A DNA stretch of 64,000 nt from Mytilus trossulus (taxonomy: Eukaryota; Mollusca; Bivalvia; Mytilida; Mytilidae), in NCBI RefSeq assembly GCF_036588685.1, contig NC_086386.1:18186931-18250930 (forward strand). The letters are read 5' to 3'. Positions 24,501 through 36,000 of the stretch are shown here, piece by piece. The position numbers were made by a program, and so were the translations under genes. A model generated the notes under the pieces. It did not search any database. It worked only from the letters and a program-made list of their open reading frames with translations, and was not told where the DNA came from. How positions within the stretch are numbered: the stretch's first letter is position 1; the number at the start of each line of letters is the position of its first letter.

Positions 24501-26952
24501 AGTTTTATAACAACATAAATGTACTAAAACAACCTCTTGTATTTGCTTTTCACTATCGCTTCCGAGTTAACAATCCACAGCTGTCACTGATGTATTATAG
24601 AGAGAATATATCAGTGACTGTGACTGCTGTGGAAAAAAGGGGGAGGGCAAAAAAAAAATGTCTTGTCCTGAGTACATATGCTATGGAATACACAAGCACC
24701 ATGCATGATTCTATTTAATGAGACCTTTTTAACCAGTTTAAATATATACTTCAAACAAAATAATTTTTTTACTAGTCTATAATTTGATGTTTGAAAAAGT
24801 GGATCATAATCTATAATATTTTTTTTTATGCCTTAGCTCAACATACACGTCATTTTTTTTAAATATAATACATGTAGCCTTTAAAGATGTCATAATAGGG
24901 CTCTAAATATTTAGTTCGGCCATACATGCCATATTGGATAGGGGGCAGATTTTCAGGAAAAAGGAGGAAATAGTATGAAAGTGGAAAATCCTATGCATGT
25001 TTCTAAGCAACTACATGTACTATGTATAAATGATGTGTTCCTGTATTTTCCACATTATTCTGGACTTGTCAATGGGTACCCCTTTATTTTAATCTTCATC
25101 ATGCTAAAAATATCTAAAAACGAATATATAATTCATTAAAAATAGAATTCAAAACGACTATAGGTGCCTATTTGACTATAGATACTGAGTGCTGATTCAA
25201 CTAAAATTCGACTTGGGTGACGGTTCAACATGAAATTGAAAGATTATGAATGCCTCAAAGTCTAAAACAAGATCAAGAGCACAGTCAAAGTGTATTTACG
25301 TCAATAGACGTTGATACTGATACTATAAATGGTAACAAGTCAAGTACTGTGATCTAGCATGCGTCTTTAAAGACCGAATTTTCGGAAGCAAGTTAACTCG
25401 TACCACTGTAAACTCGTACCATTAAAAATATATTAAAGAATATGAATGTTGTGTGAGGTTTTTTTTTAACATAAAAACAAAGTTGAATTACTTGAATTTT
25501 ATACTGGACTTAAAGGAAAAAAATCCTTGTTTAAACTGCTCTTTCAAGAAGAAGAAATTTAAAACATTGCTCTGTTCCTTAAGTTGAATATCAATATCCA
25601 AAATAAATTAATCAAAGCTGTAATCCATGATCAAATTGAATGCTATGTTTACAATTGTTGAAAGCCATGTGCTTTTTGATATTTTTAACTGCTAAGATTT
25701 GTGGGGGATTTCCCCCATGGAGACTCTCAAATTGAATTTTATAAAGAGCAGTTGTGTCCACAATTTTAACAAAACAATTAATTTTACAATGAATTGAGGC
25801 TTATAAAAGTATGAAGAAGCCAAAAAAAAACATAACACTGTATTTGAAGGCCCCCTTGAAGAGGGTGGTAAAGGGTTATTTTCATGCAACGTTTTCTGCC
25901 TTTTTATTTCACGTACTTTCGTGTTTTGACATTTTATTTCTCGTTTTCTCCTGTTTGGCTCGATTTACGTTTTTCGTGTTTCCCCTTAATTATTTTCCGT
26001 GTTTTGTGTCGGTGCTCTTAATTTCTCGTGCATGTGTAAGCCAAAAAAGTGTCCCATGAAATTGTGTCCTCTAGAACATTATTTCACAGTTCGTCTGTGA
26101 AATTTTGTTCATGGGACAGAATATCACATTTATAAACTATAAAATAGTGTCTCCCTTAGTGAAAAATTGACCTCAGTACTTGCACATAATTTCATGGATG
26201 TTTGATGTCCCACATTTGATTAAAATGTCATCTAATAGAAATTGATGTATATATTGTTACCATTCTACTTTTGCAATATGTGTGGTATTAATAAAGTCCC
26301 GTAAATAATATTTGTTTTCAACACAAGGTCTTTATGTCAATTGATAATGGCTACATATTCTCCAAAAACAGCTGTGTAATAACTTCAGGTACTTTTTTCC
26401 TTAATATTTAAGATCTTATTTCTCGTGCTTCGTTTTACCTGTTTTTAATTTTAGTGCAACGTTTTTACGATTTTTATTTCACGTGTTTCTGTGTTCAGTT
26501 CCCCCCTCCTTGAGTGTTTTTTAGGAGTATGGCAGCCATCTTGCACGCAAAACCACCATGGGTATTTTGAGAACTTGGCAGATATGAGACAAGGAACATG
26601 AATTAGCTACAAATTGGTCATTGTACTTTCAAATTAGACTTAAGAGGTATTCAGTGAAATAAAAGTATATATTCATCATTTAACACCAATCAAATGCATT
26701 AAAATAAAGTTGTTACGAGTTAGCAGTGGTACGAGTTTGCATTGGTACAAGTTTTTTTGTGGTACGAGTTGACGTTGGTACGAGATAACTATATTTCGAA
26801 TTTTCATGAGACATTGGAAGAACAGTGTTTGGAATCCAAGTTTTGTATGTGAACATTTTAACAACCTCGTGTGGAGGGATCCATGGAGGGGGATGCTCAT
26901 AAGGGGGTAATTTTGCCCTGATTAGCTCTCGTCTGTCTCTCGGTGTTGACAT
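18537..26952 (-). CDS. PDZD11: PDZ domain-containing protein 11
   Basis: Seven exons on the minus strand: 26952-26866, 23149-23063, 22294-22238, 21629-21579, 20945-20898, 19771-19711, 18604-18537; all phases agree and the total is 152 codons (human protein about 140). The N-terminus has YEHPPPWIPPHE, matching the conserved PDZD11 YENPPAWIPPHER. Exon 2 gives NPEYNSDIRQFLPR. One PDZ domain follows at about residues 46-132: carboxylate loop LGFN at 59-62, then GIFVSKVMPNSEAE, GLREGDQILAVN, and HSEAVGVLK at the second helix. The tail is a short basic stretch ending SPRR. In vertebrates PDZD11 is a small cytosolic adaptor that binds PLEKHA7 at cell junctions and C-termini of the plasma-membrane Ca-ATPase, ATP7A and a vitamin transporter. 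The exon 1 and 2 donors start GTTG, weaker than usual. It lies head to head with RPS3A. Confidence 0.95.
19320..19660 (-). mobile_element. tRNA-derived SINE
   Basis: Read on the minus strand from 19660, the head (to about 19575) begins GTCTAGCGGGACGGCTGCAG. It carries a box-B-like GGGTTCAAATCCC at 19604-19592, as in a tRNA-like RNA polymerase III promoter. The body joins the mussel repeat containing TTATAAAAGTAAATCATTAT, also seen at 10225-10640. A (TA)n tract abuts the head at 19661-19679. Located in the last intron of PDZD11. tRNA-headed SINEs are known in bivalves; I cannot name the subfamily. Confidence 0.7.
19831..20582. mobile_element. ~750-bp inverted-repeat element in PDZD11 intron
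   Basis: Ends TTGCAACAGA (19831) and TCTGTTGCAA (to 20582) are reverse complements. Inside them, CAAATATACACAGAAAAAAG and ATAAAATCTAACTTGAGG are repeated inverted at the far end, giving arms of about 100 bases. No transposase is present. No clear target duplication was seen, so the class is open. Confidence 0.65.
24043..24290. repeat. Inverted repeat, ~95-bp arms
   Basis: TATTTTCATATTACC at 24043 pairs with GGGTAATATGAAAAATA ending at 24290. Inside, GACTTTTGACC, TGACAAGTTACCTACCACAT and TAATAAGAGCAA have inverted partners with some mismatches. This is a MITE-like element in intron 1 of PDZD11. Confidence 0.6.
25392..26790. repeat. Two opposed clusters of AACTCGTACCA repeats
   Basis: AACTCGTACCA occurs twice at 25395-25423 on the plus strand. 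At 26710-26785 the reverse orientation (GGTACGAGTT) occurs four or five times at ~18-20 base steps. The clusters face each other across 1.3 kb in PDZD11 intron 1, just inside exon 1. Between them are the small open frame 25811-26059 and a dispersed repeat (TTATTTCACG.ACTTTCGTGTT). They may be the ends of one element or a locally spread motif. Confidence 0.5.
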
Positions 26953-27098
26953 CGGAAATTATAAAATAGTCAGTCAAGCGCTTGAAAGCCAAATCATTGT
27001 TATCCGTGTCTTAAAACGCAAAAGTGATCCTTTGTTGATTTCCCATAATTCTTACTACACTACATGCAACTTCCTTTTTTGCCTCAAATATAGCCGAA
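26953..27098. promoter_or_regulatory. Shared PDZD11/RPS3A promoter region
   Basis: The 146 bases between the start codons of the two divergent genes must hold both 5' UTRs and core promoters. On the RPS3A side a pyrimidine tract, CTTCCTTTTTT at 27070-27080, fits a 5'TOP/TCT initiator of ribosomal protein genes and would leave a 5' UTR of about 25 bases. GCCGAAATGGC at the RPS3A start resembles the YY1-type element found there in other animals. No TATA box was seen. Confidence 0.65.
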
Positions 27099-30000
27099 AT
27101 GGCAGTTGGAAAGAATAAGAGGCTTACTAAAGGTGGCAAGAAGGGTGGAAAAAAGAAAGTGTGCGTATTTAAAGTATCAATTGCTCATAAATGAATGTGT
27201 TAAGAAAGAGAATTAAGATCCCCGGTGTACTGATGATGCGATGTTAAACTGATTTTTATTCGATTGGTGGTCATCATGCCAAAAGTTGTCGTTCATCCTT
27301 GCTAAAACACACATGACTCGCTCACATTATGTTAAACCCAAACCGATAGATAAATTTCACAAGCAACTGAGTTCATATGTTGTGTGGTTCAAAGAACTAG
27401 CTCGTATTAATAATGAGAATACTTGTAAATTGACCGCCGTTCATGATGTTTTTACCTTGCTTTATTATTTAGAGCACAAAATGTTCACATACCATACCTG
27501 TCAACCTCTGAAAATGAAAAGTCAGGTCATGACCTGCATTGAGAAAAAAAATCTCAGGTCATAACGCGTACGACATTTTGCGGGCTCAATTGAAGAACAA
27601 AAATATGTTTACATATAATTTATATAGTCAATATGTATATAAAACAGTTAGAACATGTATACAAGTTTATTTCAGACTATTGTTATATTCCATAGTAGCA
27701 GACTTGGCATTCTTTAAAAGAACTGCACTTGGTTTCAGTTCATAGCAATGCAAATGTATATTCATTTTACAAGAAAGAAGAGCACACAGTGTATCCTTAT
27801 TAAGATCAGCCCTAAACTCTGTAGCTATTTTCTTTACTAAAGAAAATGCCCTCTCACTGTCTGCATTGCTGTTTGGCAAAACCAGTAATGTTTTAGCAAG
27901 TTTTGACAAAACAAAAAATCTTGGCTTGTTAAGAAAAATGTCATGCAACTTGGACATTTCTCCCCAAAATGTACCAATGTCAGTTTCAGGGGAAGTGCAA
28001 AGTGGAAGTTCATCTAATGGGGTCAACTGATAGTCACTGAACTCATCTTGTAGCTTGTTGAAAATATCGTTACTTAGCTCAGGTAAACAAGTCCTACATT
28101 TTGACTTTTGGTTACATTGAAAAAGACCGATAAAACCGAAGGTCGTATTACTTCTAAATACCGGAAACAATTCCGGTCAGAAATCCGGGTGAAACGGGTA
28201 ATGTTAGAAATTCCCGGGACCCGCCGGGTAAAGAAAAACTCCCGGGTGATAGGTGAAAATAACGGGTGTCACCCGCAAAAAACGGGTGAGTTGACAGGTA
28301 TGACATACGTTTAATATAAACCATTTACATGCATATTCAAAAGAGGCATACTAATTGATATTGATTGTAAATGGCACAAGTCTTCAAAAAAGTACTGAGA
28401 AGTAATGTAGAAGTAGTAAGTAGGATGCATGGCCAGTTTTGGACTTAAATAATCCATGCAATGGGTCCTAATTTTGAATTTAAGTATTGATCTAGTAAAA
28501 TCTGAATACCTATATATTCTTTTCAGTGAAAGAATTTCTCTTCAGATGTCAATGTTCATATAGTCTGTACGGCCTTCAACAATGAGCAATGCAGGATAGC
28601 AAGAGGCGTATTTAGGCCCCCTTTTTTTCAAGGAAAAATTGGGTTGTTCAATAGGGAATCACAAGAGCTGGCCTCCAGATAGCAGTCAATCTGCCCCCTA
28701 CTTGATAAAATTTCTGCCCACTGTAAACTGTAGTCCGAGATTACTCTGACGTTGTTCGAAGGCTGTTTAGCCAGACAAGCTGGGGCCGTGGGACGTCAGA
28801 GCTTGTCCCATATCAAAAAGTGGATATTTGCCCACCCAAAATAGATGCGCTACTTCCTCGCTTCAGGAGCCGACTGAGGGCCTTGGAATTATAAAAATCA
28901 GGCATCAATCTCTTCAGTTTTCATTTATCTCTTCATTTATGTATGTTTCACCTACCTGCCAAACCTTTAATTTTCTATATTGTAACATTTTTCACAGAGA
29001 CTCATGATTTCTCCATGTTGCCTTTCATTTCCAAAGATTATCACGTGACCACGAGAAAACAGTGCAAATGACCATAATGTAACATCTCGTTCATTTACGC
29101 TGTGTTACCTAAATGTCCGAGAGCTGCCGATTGTTATCGGGGTCGGAACTAAATGCTAGTTAGAAAAAACGTGGTTGCTTCTAAATGTTATTCATCGATC
29201 TCCTATAAAGGAGGTAACAAAATATAAATATTTGCATATTTGAGTCTCGAGGCCACGAAATCTCTCGTAACTTGACATCCATTTGAAAGTGAAAGTCACA
29301 AATGGAGAAATCATGGGTCTCTGTGAAAAATGTTAAAATATAGAAAATTAAAGGTTTGGCAGGTAGGTGAAACTTACATAAATGAAGAGATAAATTAAAA
29401 CTGAAGAGATTGATGCCCGATTTATATAATTCCAAGGCCCTCAGTCGGCTCCAGAAGCGAGGAAGTAGCGCATCTATTTTGGGTGGGCAAATATCCACTT
29501 TTTAATATGGGACAAGCTCTGACGTCCCACGGCCCCAGCTTGTCTGGCTAAACAGCCGTCGGACGTCAGAGTAATCTCGGACTATGTAAACTGGGGCTGT
29601 TGAATGTTGTCCCATGTCAAGTGGATATTTGCCTGTCGAAAATAGATGCACACTTCCAGGCCTGGGGCCATTACATTTCAATGTAATGCATTACATTACA
29701 ATTACTTTGTGATTCTTCCATTACAATTACATTTTTTCTCACATGTAATGCACTACATTACAATTACTTTGCCTGTGTAATGCATTACATTACAAATTAC
29801 TTTTTCAATATAAAAACAAAAAGCATTTCAAAAACAGAGGTAGTGTTAGGTACATAGACTTCAAATACTGGTTAATTAATATGTCCATTGCACTTTATCA
29901 TCATGAGTGGTTTAAGTGTGATGCCATTAAGAGAACAGCAATCAGTTCTTTTTTCACCTTTCCGGCAATACTTAAAAGCCTTTCTACAGGAGATTTTGTG

Positions 30001-33000
30001 TGGGAAATGGCTAAATACTTGATAGCTGTATTAGCCAAAGAAGAAATACACTGAATTTGACTTCCATTATTCCAGTGAATTGATTGAAATTTCTTTACAT
30101 GGCTCAGACATCAGACAAGTAAATGTCAACATCATGCACTGCACCGTACCTGTCTATACCCTTTGATTGAGTAGAAGGAGGCATGAAACTGAAAAAGTCA
30201 CTTTCAAGTTTCTTAGGTGGTGGTAAAAAATAAATAAATTATCATATAATTTTGTTTCTAACATTGATCACTTAATCATTAAGACATCATTAAGGATTTC
30301 AAAGGGATATAATTAATATGTCATTAAAGGATTATCTTCTGAAATGCTTAAGGGTTCTGTGAGGACAAACATAAGTTGAGAAGATTTGATTGCAATAAAA
30401 CATTGTGATATTAAATTAGGTGAAATGACAACACAGACATGTTAAAAATGTTGTTTGATAAATTCAATATTTCATTGAAATACATATAAGGCTTAAATTA
30501 AAATATTGTTTGTTTGCCCTTTACCGACCGACCCTATCAATTCGTTCCGCCTGAAAATCTTTTATTTGTATTTACACAAAATGTACCAGCAAGATTTTAT
30601 TTTATTTTATTTTTTCGTTCCTACCAAAAATCTTATATTTGTATTTCCCGCTCAAAACTTTTTTACCGGAATCCTCGGGTTTTATCTTTACGTGTAAGGT
30701 CCAGTCCGTTTGGTATCACCTGAGCGTTTGACATGAACACTTGCATTTGAAGTTTCAAAGCATCTGTTTGAAATCGATGTTGAACGCGATATGAAGTACG
30801 TTACTCTGTACCTTTAAACTTAAAGAGCAGGGTTCATTTACAAAAAAGTTCGTTTGATACAAAAGTATTAACGTGTGTACAAACTAATTTGTAAACGGAC
30901 GTTGTATTTTATGTAGGGATGGCCTTTTGTAATCCGCATATCAGAATGATTATGTTAACGATGCCGCTAAATTATTTATATCTGACATGAACCAAAAGTG
31001 ACAAAACCCTGTAAAGTGGAGAATATCTGGCAGTAAAATCGCCAAGTTTTCCATACAGATCATTTATAAATGTGATGCAAAATACGTGACAATTGAGTTT
31101 TAAGTCTTATAGCATTTTTATTGGAAAAAAAGGCACACACGAAATTTGTAACACTCTAGGGACTTTTTCTACTAGTAATATATGTCTGCCCGGACATTAT
31201 CTTACCAGTACAAATTTATCTCTTATATATTTTTTTTTCAAAACTAATAGTCCCAGCGGAAAACTTATTTGCAAAAACAAAACGGACAAAAAATGACATT
31301 ATGCAGATTTTGTATCTATAAAATAAAATATTTTACCTACTGCCTACCCATGACAAATAATATACCGAGCCAAGTTATTTTTTTGGGGAAAAAAATAAAA
31401 TATTTTACCTACCTACCTACCCTGTTTCAAAACATAGGGTCGGAAAAGGGCAAACAAACAATATTTTAATTTAGGCCTAAGGTGTTTATAGAATTATGAA
31501 ATTTTCATCTTTGATACTTGTTTAATATGATATGGGAACACCAAAATATTCCCATATGATCATATTAAACAAATATCAGAAATCAAGATCAAAGACTTGA
31601 TATTTTTTACCATTTTATATTTCTTACCTTAATGTGTGTTTTAAAGATTAATGTAATTTATTTAATACAGTTATTAACTGTGACAAACATTTTATTCCAT
31701 ACTTTCTTATGATTTTGTAAATATTTTATTTTCATTATACAATATTCTTCAATTTTATATATTTTACCAATTTGTAATGAAAAGTAATGTACAGTAATGG
31801 AGACATTTCATTGATTTTTAACAAAAGTAATCATTACATTACATGTAATTGTAATGCAGAAAATGTGCATTACAAATTACTTTGCATTACATCCAAAAAA
31901 ATGTAATATTACAATGCATTACAATTACAAATTACCATTACCCCAGGCCTGCACACTTCATTGCTTCTCAAAATAAAAGTTAAAATGTTGATGACAGAAG
32001 CCTTCTGTCATCAACATTTTAACTTTTATTTTCAAATGGACATCAAGTTACAAGAGACTGCAGCCTTGATACTGAAGTATGCAAATATTTATGCTTATTT
32101 TGGTATTCATGATCTGTATATTTCCTCACCTCCTTTATAGGAAAGCAGTATTAAACATTTAGTAGCCAACCATGAAGTTAACAATCAAAAAGTTAAACAT
32201 CTGGATATTTTGCTTACTTCCTTTCATAATGACCCAAGGTCATATGCATAAATAAGCTCGCATAACTATTGCTCATTACTTATTCTTGTTGACAATCTAC
32301 ATGATCTAGAAAATATTTATTTTTGTACCGATCAGGTCATTAGTTGAACAATATTATTTTTAATGTTTTTCAGAGTTGACCCTTTCACCAAAAAAGACTG
32401 GTATGATGTCAAGGCCCCTTGCATGTTTGTAGTCAGACAGATCGGCAAAACTCTAGTTACAAGAACACAAGGAACAAGTAAGTTCTCACAATGACACACA
32501 TGCAGTATTTACAAGATGGACACTCACAGAAAATTTAAAGTGTACTTTAGAATATTATTCTCAAACTACTTTCTATTGGAAAGTCTTGTATATCATATGT
32601 TTTTTTTTATATTTTCACTTACATGTATGCATACCTTGATTTTTTAATTATTAAAAACTGAGTGCTGTCGTTTTACTGGAATGGCCCTGTAGATACATGT
32701 ACAGCAAGTTAAATCTGAACACTGCAATAGGTGATGTTGAAATTTAGATTATGTCTTTTTTATGATGTTAAGAAAATTCCTCTATGACAGTAAAATAATA
32801 CTGTCAAAGTTTCATCTTGCTGAATATGCATGAAATATTTGTCACTCACTGGACGCTGAGCAATCAACAATCAATTTAAACTATCACGGTAAAATGAATG
32901 TACAATATATAGGAGACATCATTTTCAATAATTTGAGAGATTACAAAAAGTACTGGTGTTAATTGTAAGATTGGAAAGATTTTAATTCAACAATAGTTGA

Positions 33001-36000
33001 CTATCTTTTATGAAAGCATTTACATTAAAAACCATTTATATACATGTATTTAACCTGAAAATTTAATTACTAAAATTGGATGTACAACTTTTTATTTTTC
33101 AGAAATTGCTTCTGATGGTTTGAAAGGACGTGTCTTTGAGATTTCTCTAGCTGACCTCCAGAACGATGAGGTGTCTTTCAGAAAGTTCAAACTGATGGCC
33201 GAAGATGTTCAAGGACGTAATGTTTTAACAAACTTCCACGGAATGGACCTTACAAGAGACAAGCTCTGCTCTATGGTTAAGAAATGGCAGACACTGATCG
33301 AGGCTAATGTAGATGTGAGGACCACTGATGGATATCTCCTCCGTATGTTCTGTATAGGCTTTACCAAAAAGAAGGCCATGCAGAATAAGAAAACATGTTA
33401 TGCTCAGCATACACAGGTTTGTACATGTAACTAGAATTCAAAAGGGGCATGTTTGAAAAATAAGTCAAATCATCATGGTCAACATAAACACTCAGGAATT
33501 CATGTTCATGCTATAATAAAATACAAGACATGGTATGATTCATTAACATCATCAATAAGTCAATCAGCAATTTGATCTTACTGCTTAATGTTTTTCTAGA
33601 TCAAGGACAGAACCGCTAAAAATATTGAACAACAAACTATCTGCATTTATTTATCAAGGAATGCATGCATCTTCATTTGTGCATACGAAATTACTGCTCA
33701 GCCTTTGGTAGGCTTAAGAAAACCAATAACACATATAACTTGCTGATAAGAGGTGAAAAGCATTTTGTTTTAGGCCCCTGCTGAGGGGTATTAAGTTTGT
33801 CACTTGTCGGATGTGACCATGTCTGTCTGATCTTCTCTATATATATCTCAAAATTGGTGTCTGATCCCTTCATCTGCCAATGTTACGAAATTTATACACT
33901 GGGATGATTACAAAAAAATCCAGATCTAGTTTGGTGTCACTTTTACATTAAAAAAGTTCTCTGTTCTCCAACTTTAGTTTGACTCATGAATCTTGTACTA
34001 GAATGAAGTTGGGTAGGGTTACTTTTACCATTCTAGAGTTGAGTTCATTTATACATGTTATAAATTTGTAAACAAGCCATGTATTTTATTGTTAGTATGT
34101 GGTCTGACAGCATGCACAAGTTCATCATGTTTAAAACTTTTTTTTTTTTTTTAAATCACCAATAAAAAAGAAAAATTTCCAAGCATTAGTCAACTGGCAA
34201 ATAGAACAACAGACCACAAAAAAACTAAACACAAATATTCATAATAGAGATACAATCATCCAACAAAAACAGGGAATAGAAATTGGTAATCTGTGAGTTG
34301 GCCAATCATGTTTAAACATTATTCTTATTTTAACCTATTATATAAAGTAATAAGAAGGATTCAGTGATAGTTACATTAACAATGGGAGTTTTCATGAGAA
34401 AAACGATGCATTTAATCTTAGGTTAAACAATTATTAATAATGTCAAGTTTTCCTGAGAAAAGTGATTGTGACAATACATTTAAGGTTAAAATAATTTACC
34501 TGAAAGTGGTCTTGATTATAGTTATGCATTTACTTGTAGGTTAAAACCATCAGAAAGAAGATGGTAGATATTATCACCAAGGAGGTCTCAACCAATGACA
34601 TGAAAGAGGTTGTCAACAAATTGTAAGTCAAAACTATATCATTAAAACACAATTTAGCTACAAACATATTTGAATAATTGTTATGCCCCTTTTACCATGA
34701 TCAAATGATTGTTTAAGGAAAAGTTCAAACTTGTGTGATGTCATTTTCACTGTCCTTTTATCAACGGAAACAATTGCTGAATTTGCAGTTTCTTTACTCC
34801 AACTACTATTTGCTATAATCTAATGGTCTGAAACTTGTTCACAATTCATGTTTGAAATTTGGTGGTTTGATTCACATTCACTTTTCTTAATCAAGATATT
34901 GAATGTCCCTTTTAAATAAATTTGAATTTTGGTAGATTTTTTGTTGCCATTTCTTTCTCAACTTTGTCCAAACCAAATTTTCTGAAATGTATACCCAATA
35001 CTTGTTGCCACCAATTACAGATCGAGTTCAAACTTGTGTGTCCTTTGGCTTATTCACTTTTAAAAAGAAAATATAGTTGAAATTGCTGTTTTTGCACTCT
35101 TACTTTACTGTGCTCCAATTCTGCAACCAATTGAAATGAAAAGTATACACAAATGCTTTTTACCAAACACAGATCAAGTCTGAAGTTATGTGGCGTCACT
35201 CCAACCATTCAAAAGTTATGCCTTTTATGAGTGACTTAATTTGTCAATTTCCAGTCAGCACTTAGAATTGTGCAAGTGTTCTTGTCTACTTTATAAAAAT
35301 TTTCATTTGTTTTTCAGGATCCCCGACAGTATCGGTAAGGACATAGAGAAGGCCTGTCAAGGAATCTACCCACTTCATGATGTATATATCAGAAAAGTTA
35401 AAGTACTGAAGAAACCCAAATTTGATTGTAAGTTTATAGATTATGCTATACTGTAGAAATGTATTGCAAATACTGCAAACCTGTCATTTTTATACGACCC
35501 CCCAAAAAAATTGGGATCCTATAATGGTATGATGTCGTCGTCCTCGTCCGAAGACACATTGATTTCGAGATAATAACTTTATAAGTGAATAGACAGAAGG
35601 TTCAATACCACAAAATGAAGGTTGGGATTAATTTTGGGGATGATGGTCTCAACCGTTTAGGAATTAAGGGCTCAAAACAAGCATTTTCTAGTTTCAGGAT
35701 AATAACTTGTGTACAAGTGTTTCAATTGCTCTGAAATTATATCACAATTTTTAAAACCACAAGTAGAAGATTCATTTTCAGGGATATGGGGCCAAAATTG
35801 AGGAGTTAAGGGCAAAAAAGTGGCCAAAACAAGTATTTTTCTAGTTTTCAGACAATAACTTGTGTGTAATTGTATGGATCTCTCTAAAATTGTACCACAA
35901 CATACCATATAACAAAGGGGAGGCTGGGATTTGGGTAAAATGCCCGAAAAATGTAGGATTTAGGGACCTAAAAGAAGTATGTTTATAGTTTCTAAACAAT

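Larger units (their letters stand above)
29657..31951 (-). mobile_element. 2.3-kb hAT element with 8-bp TSD
   Basis: Ends CAGGCCTGGGG (29657) and CCCCAGGCCTG (to 31951) are perfect inverted repeats. CACACTTC flanks it exactly on both sides (29649-29656, 31952-31959), the 8-bp duplication diagnostic of hAT transposons. Both subterminal regions are full of ATTACATTACAATTAC repeats, probable transposase-binding sites. It carries a degraded transposase end and a nested inverted-repeat element. It inserted into the older Mutator-like copy. Confidence 0.9.
29585..32165. mobile_element. Older Mutator-like copy, split by a hAT
   Basis: Sequence at 29588-29656 (AACTGGGGCTG, TGTCCCATGTCAAGTGGATA, AAAATAGATGCACACTTCC) is a diverged copy of the inner arm of the neighbouring MULE. 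After the 2.3-kb hAT it resumes at 31952 and continues with TTTCAAATGGACATCAAGTT and CACCTCCTTTATAGGA (31952-32165), matching the other half of the same MULE. About 200 bases of the MULE core are replaced by the palindrome at 31970. It is older than the intact copy and lacks a recognisable terminal duplication. Confidence 0.65.

Noticed and set aside
27229-27260. C/D snoRNA candidate in RPS3A intron 1 (TGATGA followed by CTGA)
   Set aside because: RPS3A introns host snoRNAs in vertebrates, so I looked. Here there is no D box at the right distance and no closing stem; a second candidate near 32762 also lacks a stem.
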